In this document: positions 37,401-57,431 of the stretch, in pieces
Layout: each line of letters starts with the position of its first letter
Numbering within the stretch: position 1 is the stretch's first letter
Assembly: GCF_002775205.1 (NCBI RefSeq)
Contig: NC_036447.1
Span: forward strand, 25,960,501-26,024,500
Length of the DNA: 64,000 bases
Source: Xiphophorus maculatus
Lineage: Eukaryota; Chordata; Actinopteri; Cyprinodontiformes; Poeciliidae
Direction: 5' to 3'
Notes under the pieces: generated by a model
Seen by the model: the letters and a program-made list of their open reading frames with translations, nothing else
What the model was told of the DNA's origin: nothing
The model's database searches: none
Translations under genes and position numbers: made by a program

Positions 37401-38481
37401 TTATATGTGTCTCATCTTTAAAATTTGATTTAATACTGGCAAATACACGTATGAAAACGTCATGTGTTGAATTCATCAGACATTCACATGAAGGAGAGGT
37501 TTCACCGGTTTTGGGTCTATGTAAAAAACAAAAGAACTACTTAAAATATAATAAAATATAGCAGACACAGTCATTTTGAGATGGATATGAACATAAACTT
37601 CAAATGTTTTGATTGTTGCAATATCTATTTTTTAAGTAACAAATGGCCATCGAAGGTCTGAGGTTAAATCTCGTTGAAATCCCGCGTTTTGGCATCGTTG
37701 CCCTGGCTTTTGTGTTCTGTCTAAAAGATCAGAGATCCTTGAGGTTTATTTGACACATCACAATGCCCTTCACGTCCAAAATAATAGTCGGCATAGTCAA
37801 AAGCTATTACTGGTTTTGGCGAATTAATCACGAAGGGAAAAAAAACCCTTTCAGGGTTTAACTGACGAGCTTTAAATTCTGAAGGTCATTTGTTAATTTC
37901 TTTGAAAAAAAATCTTTTTCTTCCTTTATTTAAATTCTTATATTCAGCCAAAACATCTGTTTCTATGCCAATGTATTTTTTTGGTTGATCTCCCATTTAT
38001 ATTTTGTTGCATCTTTAGTAAATAAATACCGCAACTTTCTTTTCAAAATGCTAACAAAGAACTTTCAAAGTGTTCCCAGCATGTTCCGCACACAGAAACA
38101 AATCTACGTTAGCTGATCACTTCGATGCGATTCGTTGGATTCCCATGTTTCCCTGGTGCGCTGTGGCCGATGGGACCGGCAGCGCCCCGATGTGTATTAG
38201 AGTGCAGATCTGAGCAGTGAATGAATCGACCAAGCGTGTGTGAAAACGTGCCGTCTGACTTCCCACTCTTTCTCTCTCTCTCTCTCTCTCTTCCCAGCAG
38301 CACACACACACATTCAACCCTACATATACACACAGAGCTATAGTCCCTGCCAAGTATTCGCGCTTCTGTCAATCCCAGCACACAAGCAGCCAGAAAACGC
38401 CTGAGGGAAAACCTGCGCTCTTAGCGCCGCAGCTGCGAATATTTCAATTCAAACGCGAGATAAAAAGGACCCCACACACTC
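34421..38481. other. No gene recognised
   Basis: AT-rich intergenic sequence. 35940-36200 holds a decayed repeat with words such as GCATTCAAACCGCACCAGAG and GGCTGGTGTGAACAGTG, related to the stx10 intron 2 element. A (CT)n run lies at 38270-38290. Confidence 0.5.
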
Positions 38482-39024
38482 AGTGCTTAGCAAAAAGTAT
38501 TCACACTCCTTAAACCTTTTCACGTTTGGTCACATTCCAAGTAAAAACATCTTTGTGTACCATCAGGATTTCATGTGATAGATCCACATAAAGTGGTGCA
38601 AAACTGCAAAGTGGAAGAAAAATGAACACAATTTTAATATTAGTGTGGCATGCTTTTGTATTTACCTGCTATTACTTTCCTTTCCTTAGAGGATGTGACT
38701 GCCTTAAGATGTCATTTAATCCTCTAGTCTTTTCTAATTTCGCAATTGCAGCAAATTTGCAATTTTGAAAATCCAAAGAAATTAAATCAAGCTAGTTAAT
38801 TTCTTTTTTTCTTCTTCTTCTGTATGTAGATTTTGAAAGGGGTCTAGTGATAAGATGTCACAAAATTCCTTGTAAATATTTCTAAAGTAGCACCAAAAAA
38901 ACTTATTTTGAATGTTGAAATCCATGTGCTTTCTTCCTTTCATAATCACGCACCTTTCGTTTAAGTCTCTTGCTAATACTAAAATGTGAAAAGGTTGAAG
39001 GCGTAGAAATACTTAGCAAAGCAA
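38482..39024. mobile_element. Non-autonomous Tc1-like element with long inverted ends
   Basis: The left end AGTGCTTAGCAAAAAGTATT (from 38482), continuing to about 38530, is roughly the reverse complement of 38979-39022 (AATGTGAAAAGGTTGAAG, GTAGAAATACTTAGCAAAGC), about 45 bp with mismatches. The interior has Tc1-leader wording near 38575-38640 (TAGATCCACATAAAGTGGTG) but no transposase. Confidence 0.7.
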
Positions 39025-39371
39025 TCACATGCACATCAAAATAGCTTAGTGAGCTCAAAGAGGTGGAGACCTGCGGTATTTACAATTTGGAATTTTTCTT
39101 TAAATAATTTTTTTTTAAATGGGTGGTAAACATTGGAAAAAATTGGACATTAGCTAAAAAATTTGGTTGTTTTTAAGAGGGGTGGGTTTGGGGAGTTGAA
39201 CATTTAAAAAAAACAATAAACATAAAAACATGCATCTTTTGCTTCAGATCCGTACAAAAACACAGCCTGATTGTACTCGTACCACATAAAATAAAATAAC
39301 AGTGTATTCATAGCCAACAGATTTCTTTGACTGAAATCTGTAGCATTGTTGTCCACCCCCAGGAGCCTTGG

Positions 39372-39404
<33 letters not shown>

Positions 39405-40007
39405 TAAAAAGAACAATGTAAACAAAAAGATTTTTTGTAACAGGGTGTTGGGGGTTTCAATCAGCGGGGCCAGGAGATTGTAAACTGTCAATATACACAT
39501 CGAAAATGTACAACCCTCGACCTCATCGATGCCACAAAATACTAAACAGTCAAAGCAAAAAGGGGCTCAGCACAATCTTTCAGTCGTCACTGCCTTACGA
39601 CACTGTAGTTCGGACGCTTCGCCTCGCATACATTCAATATCAAAACAACAGTGTTACCGGAGTTTGGGGGAGGGAAAATATCGCTCTCTCCAAACAGGAT
39701 TACCCTCACTGACAGCCCTCCCCAGGGAATGTCGGTGATTGATTGTGAAGGGAAAGAGCCTTGGTGACAATAAAAGCTTTAAAAAAAAAAAAAAAAGTAG
39801 AAAAACTAAAAGTTGAGAAAGGTTGCAGAGGAATGAAGAGGTGAGTGCGTGTGTTCGGTTTTGGGGGGCTAGGGGGTTCACGTTCTTTACTCTGCGACCT
39901 TTCTCTACGTCTGTCTGTCGGTCTCTGTCAGAAGAACGAGAACATTCTGAGAGAGAAAGACAAAAACAAGCAAAAGGAAGGAAAGTACAAGAAACTGACC
40001 AAACAGT

Positions 40008-40473
40008 AGCTGCGTTTCCAGGACAAATGTGCGCAAAACGTTTTTGATAATCCGCCGAAGTCGAAAAAGCATAATTTCGCAATGACGGTGTTTCCCATTA
40101 AATAAGAAACGCAATTGAAATTACACGTGAATACGTCCGTTCACGCGTATTCGTTAAACAAAACAAAGTCGTTAACAAATGTGGTGCCATCATCCACAGA
40201 AGACAGGGAAAGCCGTTTCCTGTCTTCTCCTACGTAAATTTTCCGCCGTGCTAACATCCGGTTGTTGATCGTGTGATGTGAAAAAAGTGTCTTCTGAAAT
40301 ACGCCAACTTCAACAAAAAAAAATCTGAAAAACCACTTCATCCTAGCACAAAGATGGTTTTATTGAAAAACGTGTTTTGTATTGTTTTTTTCCAAAATTG
40401 GCGTGTTTCCATTTAGCTCATTAATTTTTGTAATTCCAATTTGCGCAATTATATGGTCAATGGAAACGCAGCT
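40008..40473. mobile_element. MITE with 13-bp terminal inverted repeats after the nacc1 stop
   Basis: AGCTGCGTTTCCA (40008-40020) and its exact reverse complement TGGAAACGCAGCT (40461-40473) bound 466 bp without coding capacity. Sub-terminal sequence also pairs loosely (TGTGCGCAAA against TTGCGCAATT). The element lies in the presumed 3' UTR of nacc1, beginning 156 nt after the stop codon. Confidence 0.8.
40359..40364 (-). terminator. nacc1: First canonical poly(A) signal after nacc1
   Basis: AATAAA on the minus strand (TTTATT on the plus strand), 265 nt beyond the nacc1 stop and inside the MITE. Longer 3' UTRs are possible; further signals occur near 37926 and 37745. Confidence 0.4.
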
Positions 40474-40628
40474 TGTGAGAGAAGGAACAGATTCCCAACC
40501 AGCTGGCAGCTGGGAAGGGGGGGGGTTGTTGTGTGACAACCGTCATGGAGACCGCGGCGGTCCAATGTTCTCGACTCTTTACCGCAGACGAATGAGTACG
40601 TCCGATCTGCCTCCATGTAATCGTTTGC

Positions 40629-47507
<6,879 letters not shown>

Positions 47508-48989
47508 TTATTGGAGTAAGAGCCAACCTGATGCCACTTTATTTTTAAGAACTTTTCAAAAAGAGCAAAAGTGCTGAACAGACACCATATTTAAAAACCA
47601 ACATAAAACAAGGAAACTAGTGGTTTTCCAAGGCCGATACTGATGTCGAGCCGATACCAGGGTCAAGTGTTCAAGCAAGTCGATACCCCAAATCGATACC
47701 ACTGTTCTGCTGGACTTTCCTCCTGGGCTGCTATGAGGTGCAGCTTTAATATCAAAATTAGCTAACATGCTCTTATTTTCTAAATTGCTACAGTTAGCAT
47801 ACATGGTATAACTAGCATGTTGACCTATAGTAACATACTCCATTCACTATGGACAAAAACACGTTAAAGCGAAAATTAGCTAAATGCTAATATTAGCTAA
47901 ACTGCTGTCAAATCACATGTGGGCTATCACTAGCGAGGAACGAGGAGCTAACGGCATGTTGTGGATAGATTACCAAGGGAAGGGTTAGGAGGGGCTAAAT
48001 GAGGAAGCAAAACAAATGCAAAGAGTAGACGAGGTGGCAAAAAAGACAAAGCAATACAAGAAATCTTCAGACATGAAAAGTAGAGCAAAAATGACAAGCA
48101 GATGGAAATGAAGAGAGCAAGACAACTTGAGATAAAGAGAAAGGGTTGCTTACGTGCATGAAGATTAATGAATTAAAAATTTGGTAAACAGCTTTGATTC
48201 AAGTCTCCTTTTTTCTAAATAAAAGAGAATTTGGAGGCAACTGGGCCAGTTATATAAGCTCTTATCTTTATCCTAACCCTGTTTCCTTACATCTGATTCA
48301 CTTTATAGAGCTGTTTGGCGGTTTTTGCCTCACTTTGACATTTATTTTTGTCAAGTTCTTCTAAGTGAAGAACAAAAACTGCTTACATAACTTGTCTATT
48401 TCACTTCACCACAGAACAAAAGGGTCTCCGATCAAAAGGAAGGAAACCGTAGATCTCCAAGCGAATAACATATCTATCATTAAAGCGTCACTTTAAAGTG
48501 GACTGTATTTTTGTTTGTAAATGCACAGCACATATAAACTGTAGCTGGGAACAGAAGTAAACAGCTGGGAACATAAAGGTGAGTCGCAACGCCGCTGAAC
48601 AAATACGTCACATGGAAGATTGTGGCCTCCGAGCAATGGATGGAGGCCAAGTTCGGCAGACACCAGCGAGTATTTGGAGCACAGCAATGATGCATTCTAT
48701 CTGACCCCGTTCCAACCCCAAACATCCCACTAATCTGTAAAAATATTTAACTGATTAGCCTTTCTCTTCCACTGGGAGCAAAACTCTCAGATAAAACCCT
48801 GCAACCTAAACAGCAGGCTTCGCAGATTTATTCAGATCTTCTTGTATTTCTGGCAAGTGGCGATGACAAGACCTGCTAACTGAAATTCACAATTTTCACA
48901 ACTTATTGTCTAATATTCTACACCAAATTCTAATATTCTTAGTCCTGGAAAAGGACTAACTTAATGATGATGAGAAGCTAATCGAGAAA

Positions 48990-49600
48990 AGTTTTTGTGC
49001 AGCACAATTCAGTAGCAAAGAGCTTTACACGATTAAAACATAACGCAGTGAACAAACAAAAAAAGCATTATGTTTCAGGCAAAATAAAGAGAAGTAATAA
49101 AAAGTTGCCATACAGACTACAATTAATCAATGTTCTAGTTATTATTAATGAAAAGCAGCTCTAAACTGGTGGATTTTTTTTTTTGTTGCCTTGATTAAAA
49201 GGAAGTCTGTGTTTTGGCAGTTTTGCAATTTTCTTGAAGTTGCTTCTCCATGTTTGTTTTTGATTCTGGGGATGCAAAGTAAATGTCAACCAGAAGATCT
49301 GAAAAATTGATTTAAATCTCTAATGTGTTTGGTCCTAAACTCTTCGTGTTTCTAGGTCTTGCTGCAAAATTAGTCCTTCAATCCTAGAAATGGCCTTAAG
49401 GTGATAGAAGAATGACTTTGTAATTGTCTTTATGTGTTGTTGAAGGTTAAGGTCTGAGTCCATCACCATTCCCAGATTTCAGACCTAATCGCAAGTTTCT
49501 GGTTGTAATAACTGAAGTTGCACGCTGACTCCAGATTGTTCCTGTTTATGGTCCAAAGATAATAACTTCAGTTTGCTACAGATGGACGGACATAAAACCG
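48990..49600. repeat. Decayed interspersed repeat in nacc1 intron 1
   Basis: GTGTTTTGGCAGTTTTGCAA, TTCTGGGGATGCAAAGTAAA and CATCACCATTCCCAGATTTC resemble 62560-62720 (GTGTTTCGGCAGTTTTGCAG, CTGAATCTGGGAATGCAG), so both are copies of one family, probably a LINE. A related fragment with AAAGTGCTGTACAGATAAAA lies near 44010-44110 in nacc1 intron 4. Confidence 0.5.
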
Positions 49601-51071
49601 CTAGAGACAGACACATTACAAATGATCAAACTAAACAGACAGAAAAAAATAATAATAGTAGAAAAACGATTCAGAATTGAAAGAGAGCTGTATCAAATAT
49701 AGAAGATAAGGAAGTTGTAGGAGATATTTCTTCAATGTCTGGACACCTAAATATCACATTTCTTCTAGTTATACGATTTTGTTGTGGTTAAATGTTTCGG
49801 TTCATCTATGAAATTTCAATATCAGACAAAGGTAACATGAGTAGCTCTGAAAAGCAGTCAACTGATAAAATGTAAAGGTTTCTTTTTAAAAAAGGAAGTT
49901 TGAATCTATATTGGATTTTTCTCTCATTACCCACACAGGGTCTCATCGTCCCATTCGATTAATGTTTCCAAGCAAGATCTAAAGAAACCATGCACTTTCT
50001 CCAACTATAAGCAAGGTCCTGCCTCTCATTCTAGATGTACGTTTGACCACTTGTCTTATCAAATTAATAGAGTTCGTTTAAGTTGGCTGATTTCCTGGCA
50101 CAGGGTTGGCTTTGAGACATAGTCTAAACATTTTTAATAAGCCTGAAGGTCAGGCCCAGTCCAGAAGCTTAGTGTTAGAATGCTTAATTAGTTCCAAAAC
50201 CAGTTTTGATGTGTTTGGGAATACGGTCCTGTTCCAACTGTGCCCTTAGTTTTAACTGCCTCGCCGTCAATTTGATGGAAAGTTAAAGAATTCATGCAAT
50301 GCACCATTAGCACTGGCAGAGAAACAGACCCTCGCTATGATGCTACGATGGTTGCGGCTAATTCCAGATTTCTTAGGTGTGAAAACATATATTTTGTCTC
50401 CTCCAAACATGCCTGTTGTCATTGTGGCCAAATAACTCAGTCTGTTTTGTGTGACCATAAAAGTTTCTTCCAGAAGACATTTGGATCCTCAGTGTGAGCA
50501 ATTAGAATTCCAGCCAAGCTCATGTGTTAATTTTGCAGCAGAATGTTCTTTCTTTGTCGACACGGATGAAGTTGGCAAACACACCAGTTTCTGAAGCGGC
50601 ACACACCCATAACTCCGTAAAAGATTTTATGTACTATACTTCGATCTGAAACAATTTAAATGAACTCTACCAATTTTGATAAGTAAGCCTGCAACATGCA
50701 AAGATCTTGCTAACAGATATACAAAGTGTGTGATTTCAATGCTAGAGGATATTCAATCAAATATAAGTAGAGTATAACTTTGACTCTTTGTACTGTAGAT
50801 TAAAGATAATTCACAAACTGTGACTTTCATCTAGTGGTCATTCTTTTTAAAATGGTGACCTAGTTATTTCATCACACCAGGGTGAAAATCTCCAGTTTAA
50901 AGTCAAGAACTATTTTGTCAGTCTAAGAGGTAAACTTTTCACCAGAATATGGTTAAACCCAACTAAGTCAGTTGTCACGCCTGACTACATCAGTGTTTTA
51001 AATATTCTCCACATGTATGACTGAAAAATATCATAATGAACAAACTGGGGTAAGTAACACTATGGTACAGC

Positions 51072-52182
51072 CAGTGATGTCAGTAACGCCTTACTGTAGT
51101 ACTGGATCAGACTACAGTAGTCTGATCCAGTACTACAGTTACTTATCAAAATCATTTTGTGTTACTATTTTCTTTTGGAATTTAATTTTATTTCCTCTAC
51201 GCGTCTTGTCGAGTGATCGCCGTTTTTATGCGACGGTATCAGAAACGTAAACAATGGAGGGAAGAGGGAGAAGAGGGAGATGCGCATTTTGTTGGTAGAA
51301 AAGCAGGAACTATTTTGAGTTTCTGTCGCCAAGTCCAACTATTATAAGCGGCTGTGGGCTTTTTTTTTTCTTTTTACAGTCACTAGCAAATTTAATGAGT
51401 CGCGGGTTGAGCTTTTTGGGCTCGTTTTTGAACGTGAAGTTACTCATAGGCTTGGAAATAAGCAGACATAAACCCCAGAATGTGTCTGACCTCTAGTTAG
51501 TTTTAGTCAGGCTCTCCCTGTCCATCATTTCCCGGATGATCCGTCCCGCTGTGTTAATGTCAAGTTAATATATTACCTGTCGAATTACGTCGAGCTATCC
51601 AGAACATTGGAAACATCGAGACTAATATGAACAGCGCAATAAACGTGAAAACAGCCACGAATGAACGAGTCCGTAAAGTTGTGCAACTAAACGCCATTAT
51701 AATTATTAATATTAAGATGAGTGTCACAAATCTGTGCAGCAGCCATCTGAACTGTGGAGCCACAGGAGGAGCTCTGTGCTCTGACAACAAACGCAAGGCC
51801 GTAACGCAACCTGGAGGCTGGGAGGGGCGAAGGGGTTAAAATCCTTCTTAGAGTTTTCCAGACAATAGTGGAAAACACAAAAACATGCGCAAATTACTAA
51901 CGTTTTTTTTGTACCGTAACCATTAAAAAATCTCCCCTTCAGTTCAGCCTTATAAGTAGAGACACATTGTTGATGTTACCATTATAAGTATTGGCAAAGA
52001 TCAATGTAATTTTCACAGCGTTGTTGGTTAGCAGCTGCTGAAAGTAACTAAAAAAAGTCACATTTAATGTAACTTGGTTACTTTCCAAATCAAGTAGTCA
52101 GTAATCTAACTGAGTTACTTTTTCAAGGAGTAATCAGTAATCCGATTGAAGTTACTTTTTCAAAGTAACGATGCCATCACTG
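51072..52182. mobile_element. hAT-like non-autonomous transposon, about 1.1 kb
   Basis: The ends CAGTGATG (51072-51079) and CATCACTG (52175-52182) are inverted, and the next bases (TCAGTAACGCC against AAAGTAACGATGC) are also related. The flanking octamers GGTACAGC (51064-51071) and GGTATAGC (52183-52190) match 7/8, the size expected for a hAT target duplication. No transposase frame is present. A perfect 22-bp-arm hairpin lies at 51093-51139. Confidence 0.75.
51093..51139. repeat. Perfect hairpin, 22-bp arms
   Basis: 51093-51114 is the exact reverse complement of 51118-51139, with a 3-nt CAG spacer. It contains ACTGGATCAGACTA and its mirror. It is sub-terminal in the hAT-like element. Confidence 0.9.
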
Positions 52183-52920
52183 GGTATAGCACAACTCAAC
52201 ATGGTTCAACAAACAGGCGGTGTACATCTGAAGTAGGGGCTGTAGGATATTAGAAAATCTTGCAATGGCAACTCCGTGACCTTTAGCACTTTAGTTATTA
52301 GCACAGTTATTTTTGTCTGATGTGGGCATCTGCTGCCAGAAGATACTGTCCAACTGGCTAAATATTGTACAGCGGACCCCTGGTAATCGCGGGGGTTATG
52401 GACGACAACCGCCTGTAAATAGCTGAAATCTGTGAGCACTTGAGACGCCCTCTGAAAACGTTTTTCGACAAATAATTTGTAGTTATATACCACAGGAAAA
52501 AAAGTGCAAATAGGTGAATCTGCGAATGTCGAACTGCAAATAGGCCACACTGAATATTGTACACAATAAAATTATGGTGACAATATATTCCCAATATATT
52601 GTTCAGCCTTAATCTGGAGACCATTCCTCCATCAGAACAAAGCACTGGCCTCCAGGTCTAACAAGGTCTTGATACCAGTGGCCACCAGGAACATAATAGC
52701 CAATAGAATGTCAAGTAGCAGTGTGGGTGTTTCAACTTCTAGTTGTGGTACGAGTAAATCTTCCAGAGATTGTCAGCCTCATCTTAAATTCTTCCATGTT
52801 TCGCCATTCACAGAAAAGCCGCAAAGCCACCAACCGGAAGTTTCAGAGCAAATTTCTTAAAACTAAAATCTTTCTCTAATTGTTTTCTAAACTCTAACAA
52901 GTTGGCAATAATGTAGCACC

Positions 52921-53146
52921 AGGGGCGTGCTGTGGTGGCGCAGGGGGTTAGCACGCCCCACGTTTGGAGGCCTTAGTCCTCGATGTGGACGTCGCGGGTT
53001 CAACTCCCGGTCCCGACGACCTTTACCGCATGTCTTCCCCCCTCTCCTCACCCTCCTTCCTGTCTGCCTACTGTACAAAAAATACGAGCCACTAGCGCCG
53101 AAAAACTCTTCGGAGAAAAAAATGGAAAAAATAAAAAATAAAAAAA
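52921..53146 (+). mobile_element. tRNA-derived SINE with 14-bp target-site duplication
   Basis: A box region TGGCGCAGGGGGTTAGC (52936-52952) and B box GGTTCAACTCC (52997-53007), a pyrimidine-rich body and an A-rich tail. AATAATGTAGCACC occurs exactly on both sides (52907-52920 and 53147-53160), so insertion was by target-primed reverse transcription and is fairly recent. It sits in the large intron 1 of nacc1, opposite to the gene. The body differs from that of the SINE at 9.8 kb, so it is a separate family. Confidence 0.92.
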
Positions 53147-54925
53147 AATAATGTAGCACCGAAGTGACCAAGAGAGACGGCAAATGCAGAAAGATGCCCT
53201 GAAAAAAGGTTAAAGAAAAAGAAAAAAAAAAACAATCATAATAAAACAGCATACTGAATCGCACCATCTTGTTTTCAGAAAGAACAAACACAAATAGATT
53301 TACCTTCATCAAAGTTACCGGAGAACTCATGAAAACAGCTAAAAGTTTAGAAGAGAAGTGAAGCATTGGGGGTTGAGGGGAAATCAAATAAACCTGTCAA
53401 AGCACAAACAGATGTGTAGAGCCATCATTTCACAATAACATAGAGTGGAAAGAGGCAGAGATTTAAATTCCTACACAACCCAAATCAGTATAGCAGCATG
53501 CAGCTATGCACTAAATGCAACTTTGTTTATGTGGTGGCTTAAATTAAACCCGAATAAATCTGAAAAACGCACGACAAAGTCTCCGGTTGCAAATCCTTCC
53601 ATGTCATCCAAACACAAAATGTCTCCTGGGACACTAACTTCAGACACATTCTCACGTATAGGATACATAAAAGCATCAAATATAACTCCTCCTGGCTCGA
53701 ATGAAGTTATAAAACGTATACAGAAAGCGGGAAGGGTTTTCTTATTTTTGGTCTTAACTCCTTTGAAAAGCTGCTCCTTGGCTACAAAAGCAAGGCGGCA
53801 GTGATGGGAAGCTACCAGGTGTAAATGTGAGGCCGGATGCTGCGGGATGCACACTCAGCAAGCCTCCCCCAGATGAACAATAAACGCTGGAGGAAAAAAA
53901 ATAATAATAAATTTGTCCGGAGCGTACCGACTTAGGCATGATCTGCTGCTTCACGCCTACACAACACAGCACAGAGAGTAGACGGTCATTAACACTTTAA
54001 CAAATTAATCATCAAATAAATCCTCTTAATCAATCTAATCACAAGGCAACTGAGTCAGCAAGAGAGTAAACACGTCTTATTATAACCAGAAAGCACTTCC
54101 TTCATATGTTTTCTTTCTTTTTTTTAAATATAATATAATGCAAGATATTACATTACTGTCCTAAACTGACGGGACGTTGCGCAACAAGATTACACACTCA
54201 TTATTCAAATGAACTTAATAAGATGAGAGTGCAGTATAACTGGTAGTGCTACATGTTGGGGTTTTTTTTCCATATTTATTTAAAATCGATACAATGCAGT
54301 AAGGAAGTCAATTATGTCGCTAATTTTACCGTAATATGTTATTGTGTTAACAATTTCAATTCATTTTGGGATATGAATTGATGGCTTGTCAGTAAAATAA
54401 TAATCTTGGTGAACCATTTTTTTTACTTGATCTCGAAAATTGAAAATATTTAAAAGTAAAATATTTATGCATGCCTGTCAAATTTTGGATTTTGTGTTGC
54501 AGTTTTCTTTTTGTCGCATTTGCAATCCGGATATTAGCAAAATGATCATTTTAACAAGCTATGACATTGAAAATAATAGATATTTATTTATTTACAACAT
54601 CTTACTGTTAATCTAAACAAGGTTACACTTTTTTTAATTATTTTTATTTTAATTTACAATGTTTTACTGTTGTGATTTACAGGATGTTACTGAGAAATTC
54701 AGACTTTTTTCAGTTTAGTGAGTAAGTAATATATCACCTCTATCAACCAATAGAAAATGAAGAATGAGGAAACAAAAGACTGTTTTTTGCTCCTGAACTT
54801 GTTGGAAAAGCAACAACGTTACTAAAAGTCTCGAACCTCTCTGACATCTTCATTACGACTTCCGGCTGTCAAGCCAACAAATGTGCCAGAGGCTGATAGT
54901 CGATGTGTGTTGCAGTTTGTAGGTA

Positions 54926-55300
54926 TAAATACAATGTGATCAAAAACTATTTGCCCCCTTACAGATTTTATCTACCTTGTCACACTTTCATGTTTCAGAT
55001 CATCAAACTCTTTTTTTTTTTTTTAAATATCAAATCAGAGAATTAACCAGAGTAAATACGTAATGCACTTTTTAGATTCTGATTTTATTTATGAAAGTGA
55101 AAAAAAAAAAGGTTATATAAACCAAACTGGCCCAATGTGGGGGAAAAAAATAATTGGTGATTAAACATAACTAGTTGGGCCACCCTTTTGTGGCACCAAC
55201 TGCCATTAAAACTTTGCAATAACGGCCAATGAGGGGGTTTTTTATGTCGTAAAGAAGGAATCCGGTCATGCAATGGCGTCCCAACGTGGAGTTAAGTGCA
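54926..55300. mobile_element. DNA-transposon-like repeat
   Basis: TGTGATCAAAAACTATTTGC followed by CCCCTTACAG, and later AACTAGTTGGGCCACCCTTT and GGCACCAACTGCCATTAAAA, resemble a widespread fish repeat family recalled from other genomes. It is decayed, with poly-T and poly-A runs. It lies in nacc1 intron 1. Confidence 0.45.
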
Positions 55301-55682
55301 GATTTTCACTAGAATGCTCCAGAACTAACAAAAAGCTCCTGTTTTGTCTTTTCAGTCCACTGAATATTTAGCATTGACAAAGACTGGAAGAAAGCTGAAG
55401 TCAAATGTGAGATGGGCGTTTGTTGTTGCTCTTTGGTGGCTTCCATCTTTTCCTTCCATGGGGGCATTTTAGTTAGCCAGTCTCTTTCTGACTGTTGCAC
55501 TCTTGGGAATAACTTTTGTAGACCAGTAACTTCTGTAACAGATTCCCTACTGTACCCTGTCTTCCCTGTTAAGACATGGATTAGACTAATGTGATGGCTT
55601 TGTTTGCCATCTGTTATTGAATTCATCTTGATCAGGGAATTGTGTGTTAGTTTTGAAAATAGTTTAGCCAGCTTTATTTGCA

Positions 55683-55770
55683 TATACATACATACATACA
55701 TACATACATACATACATACATACATACATACATACAGTATACATATATATATATATATACAGTATATATA
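55683..55770. repeat. (CATA)n and (TA)n compound microsatellite
   Basis: About 13 CATA units to 55735, then TA-rich repeats to about 55771. Confidence 0.9.
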
Positions 55771-57343
55771 TATGGAGACATTCAGGTATCATAGCAGAAC
55801 AGATACAAGTGAATTGCAGGTAAAGTACTAAATAGAGAAGCTAATAAATCAGATGCTAATAAATCAGCCTTGATTTCCTTTATTTTTGGGCGATTGCGAT
55901 CAGCCGATGTTTACATGGGAACCCAATCTCATCTGCCGATCCTGGTCACTTCCATAAAGGTCTGAAAATCAACTTTGTCGTTCTATTTAGCAACTTGTCT
56001 GGCAAAAAAAACAATCAGTATCAGCCAAAATTTGAATCGAGAGACGGGCTTTTTAAAGATTGGTGATCGGACAGAAAACTGCAATCGGTGCACCCGTAGT
56101 AGTAAAAGAGCGTAAATTAAAGCTGGAACAGCTCTAAAAGCACATCAATTTCTATCATAGAGAAGATGGCACGAAAAATTACAACAAAAGTGACAAAAAG
56201 TAGAATGCACACAACAAAGTGGGGAGATGATGCAAAAGGCTGCTGACAATCCCAACAACAAGAGGAATAACTCAAATAATCACTTCAAAACTGAATTTTA
56301 TATGGACTCGGGTTATTTTTTTGTCCACTATTAAAATTAGTTAGACGTTTATCTATTACATTTATTTACTGTTATTTTTGGTACTCTAGTTGCAGCATAA
56401 CAAAGGTGGAACAGGCTAATAACTTGACCATGTTTAATAGTTGAGCTATTGGCTTTTGTAAAAGCCGACAGCTGCTGCTTGAAGCTTGCCAACTATAGTT
56501 TCAAATGAGCATTACCTATAATGAGAGCATAGTGTGGAAATAAAGAGTGCCACGACAGTGATTTTTTTTTTCTCTTTCCCCTCCAACCAAATTTGCCTTT
56601 GCACAGCAAATGCCCACTGAGCAAATTTTTGTTAAAACAAAAAAAGAAAAAAATCACAGAAAAGCGACACCGTCTCCCGTCTAAAATATATGAAACTGCG
56701 GCTGAAAAGTGAAAGCCGAACAGACGTATAATCAAAGATGTCTAAATGCAGTCAGAAGGTCAGACGGAGTTAATCATACTGGCATCCAAGTGCTGATACT
56801 GGACATCATCTAAACAGAAATGGATAGCTTCCCCATACCTTTTTTTTTCTGGGCAAAATAAATACAAGCGCTGCAGATGGACATAAAGTAAATATCCATA
56901 AGCAATTAGTGGCAAGAAAAACCTCATTAAAAGGAAACCGTAGGAATGATATGAGTCATGGCTGAAATTTTAAGGGGGCAGGGTTGACACCCATAACTCA
57001 TTAAAATGTAGTTCATCTGCCCGATGCCTCACAATAATAAAAATCACCAACGTTTTTAAAGCGATGCGGTGCATTTTGTTTATTTGCAAGGACACGTTTT
57101 TTTTTTTTTTTTCACATCCAGGCTGCTTGACTGATTTCATTTCAACATACACAGGGGCACAGATGTATGGACATCCTACATGCACCACCTTCTCCCCCCA
57201 TACAGGTCAGAAAGGTCACAACAACTTGCAGGAAACATAAAGGAGAGTTAATTCAAAACACTTGACCCTTGGCCCGCAGTTAACATGTGCCTCATTACAT
57301 GCTCTGGCTCAATGCTCTACTGTGTGTGGCTTCTTCTCTGTCG

Positions 57344-57344
<1 letters not shown>

Positions 57345-57427
<83 letters not shown>
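57345..57427. repeat. (TG)n microsatellite
   Basis: About 41 uninterrupted TG units, some 0.5 kb from the inferred nacc1 leader exon. Confidence 0.95.
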
Positions 57428-57431
<4 letters not shown>

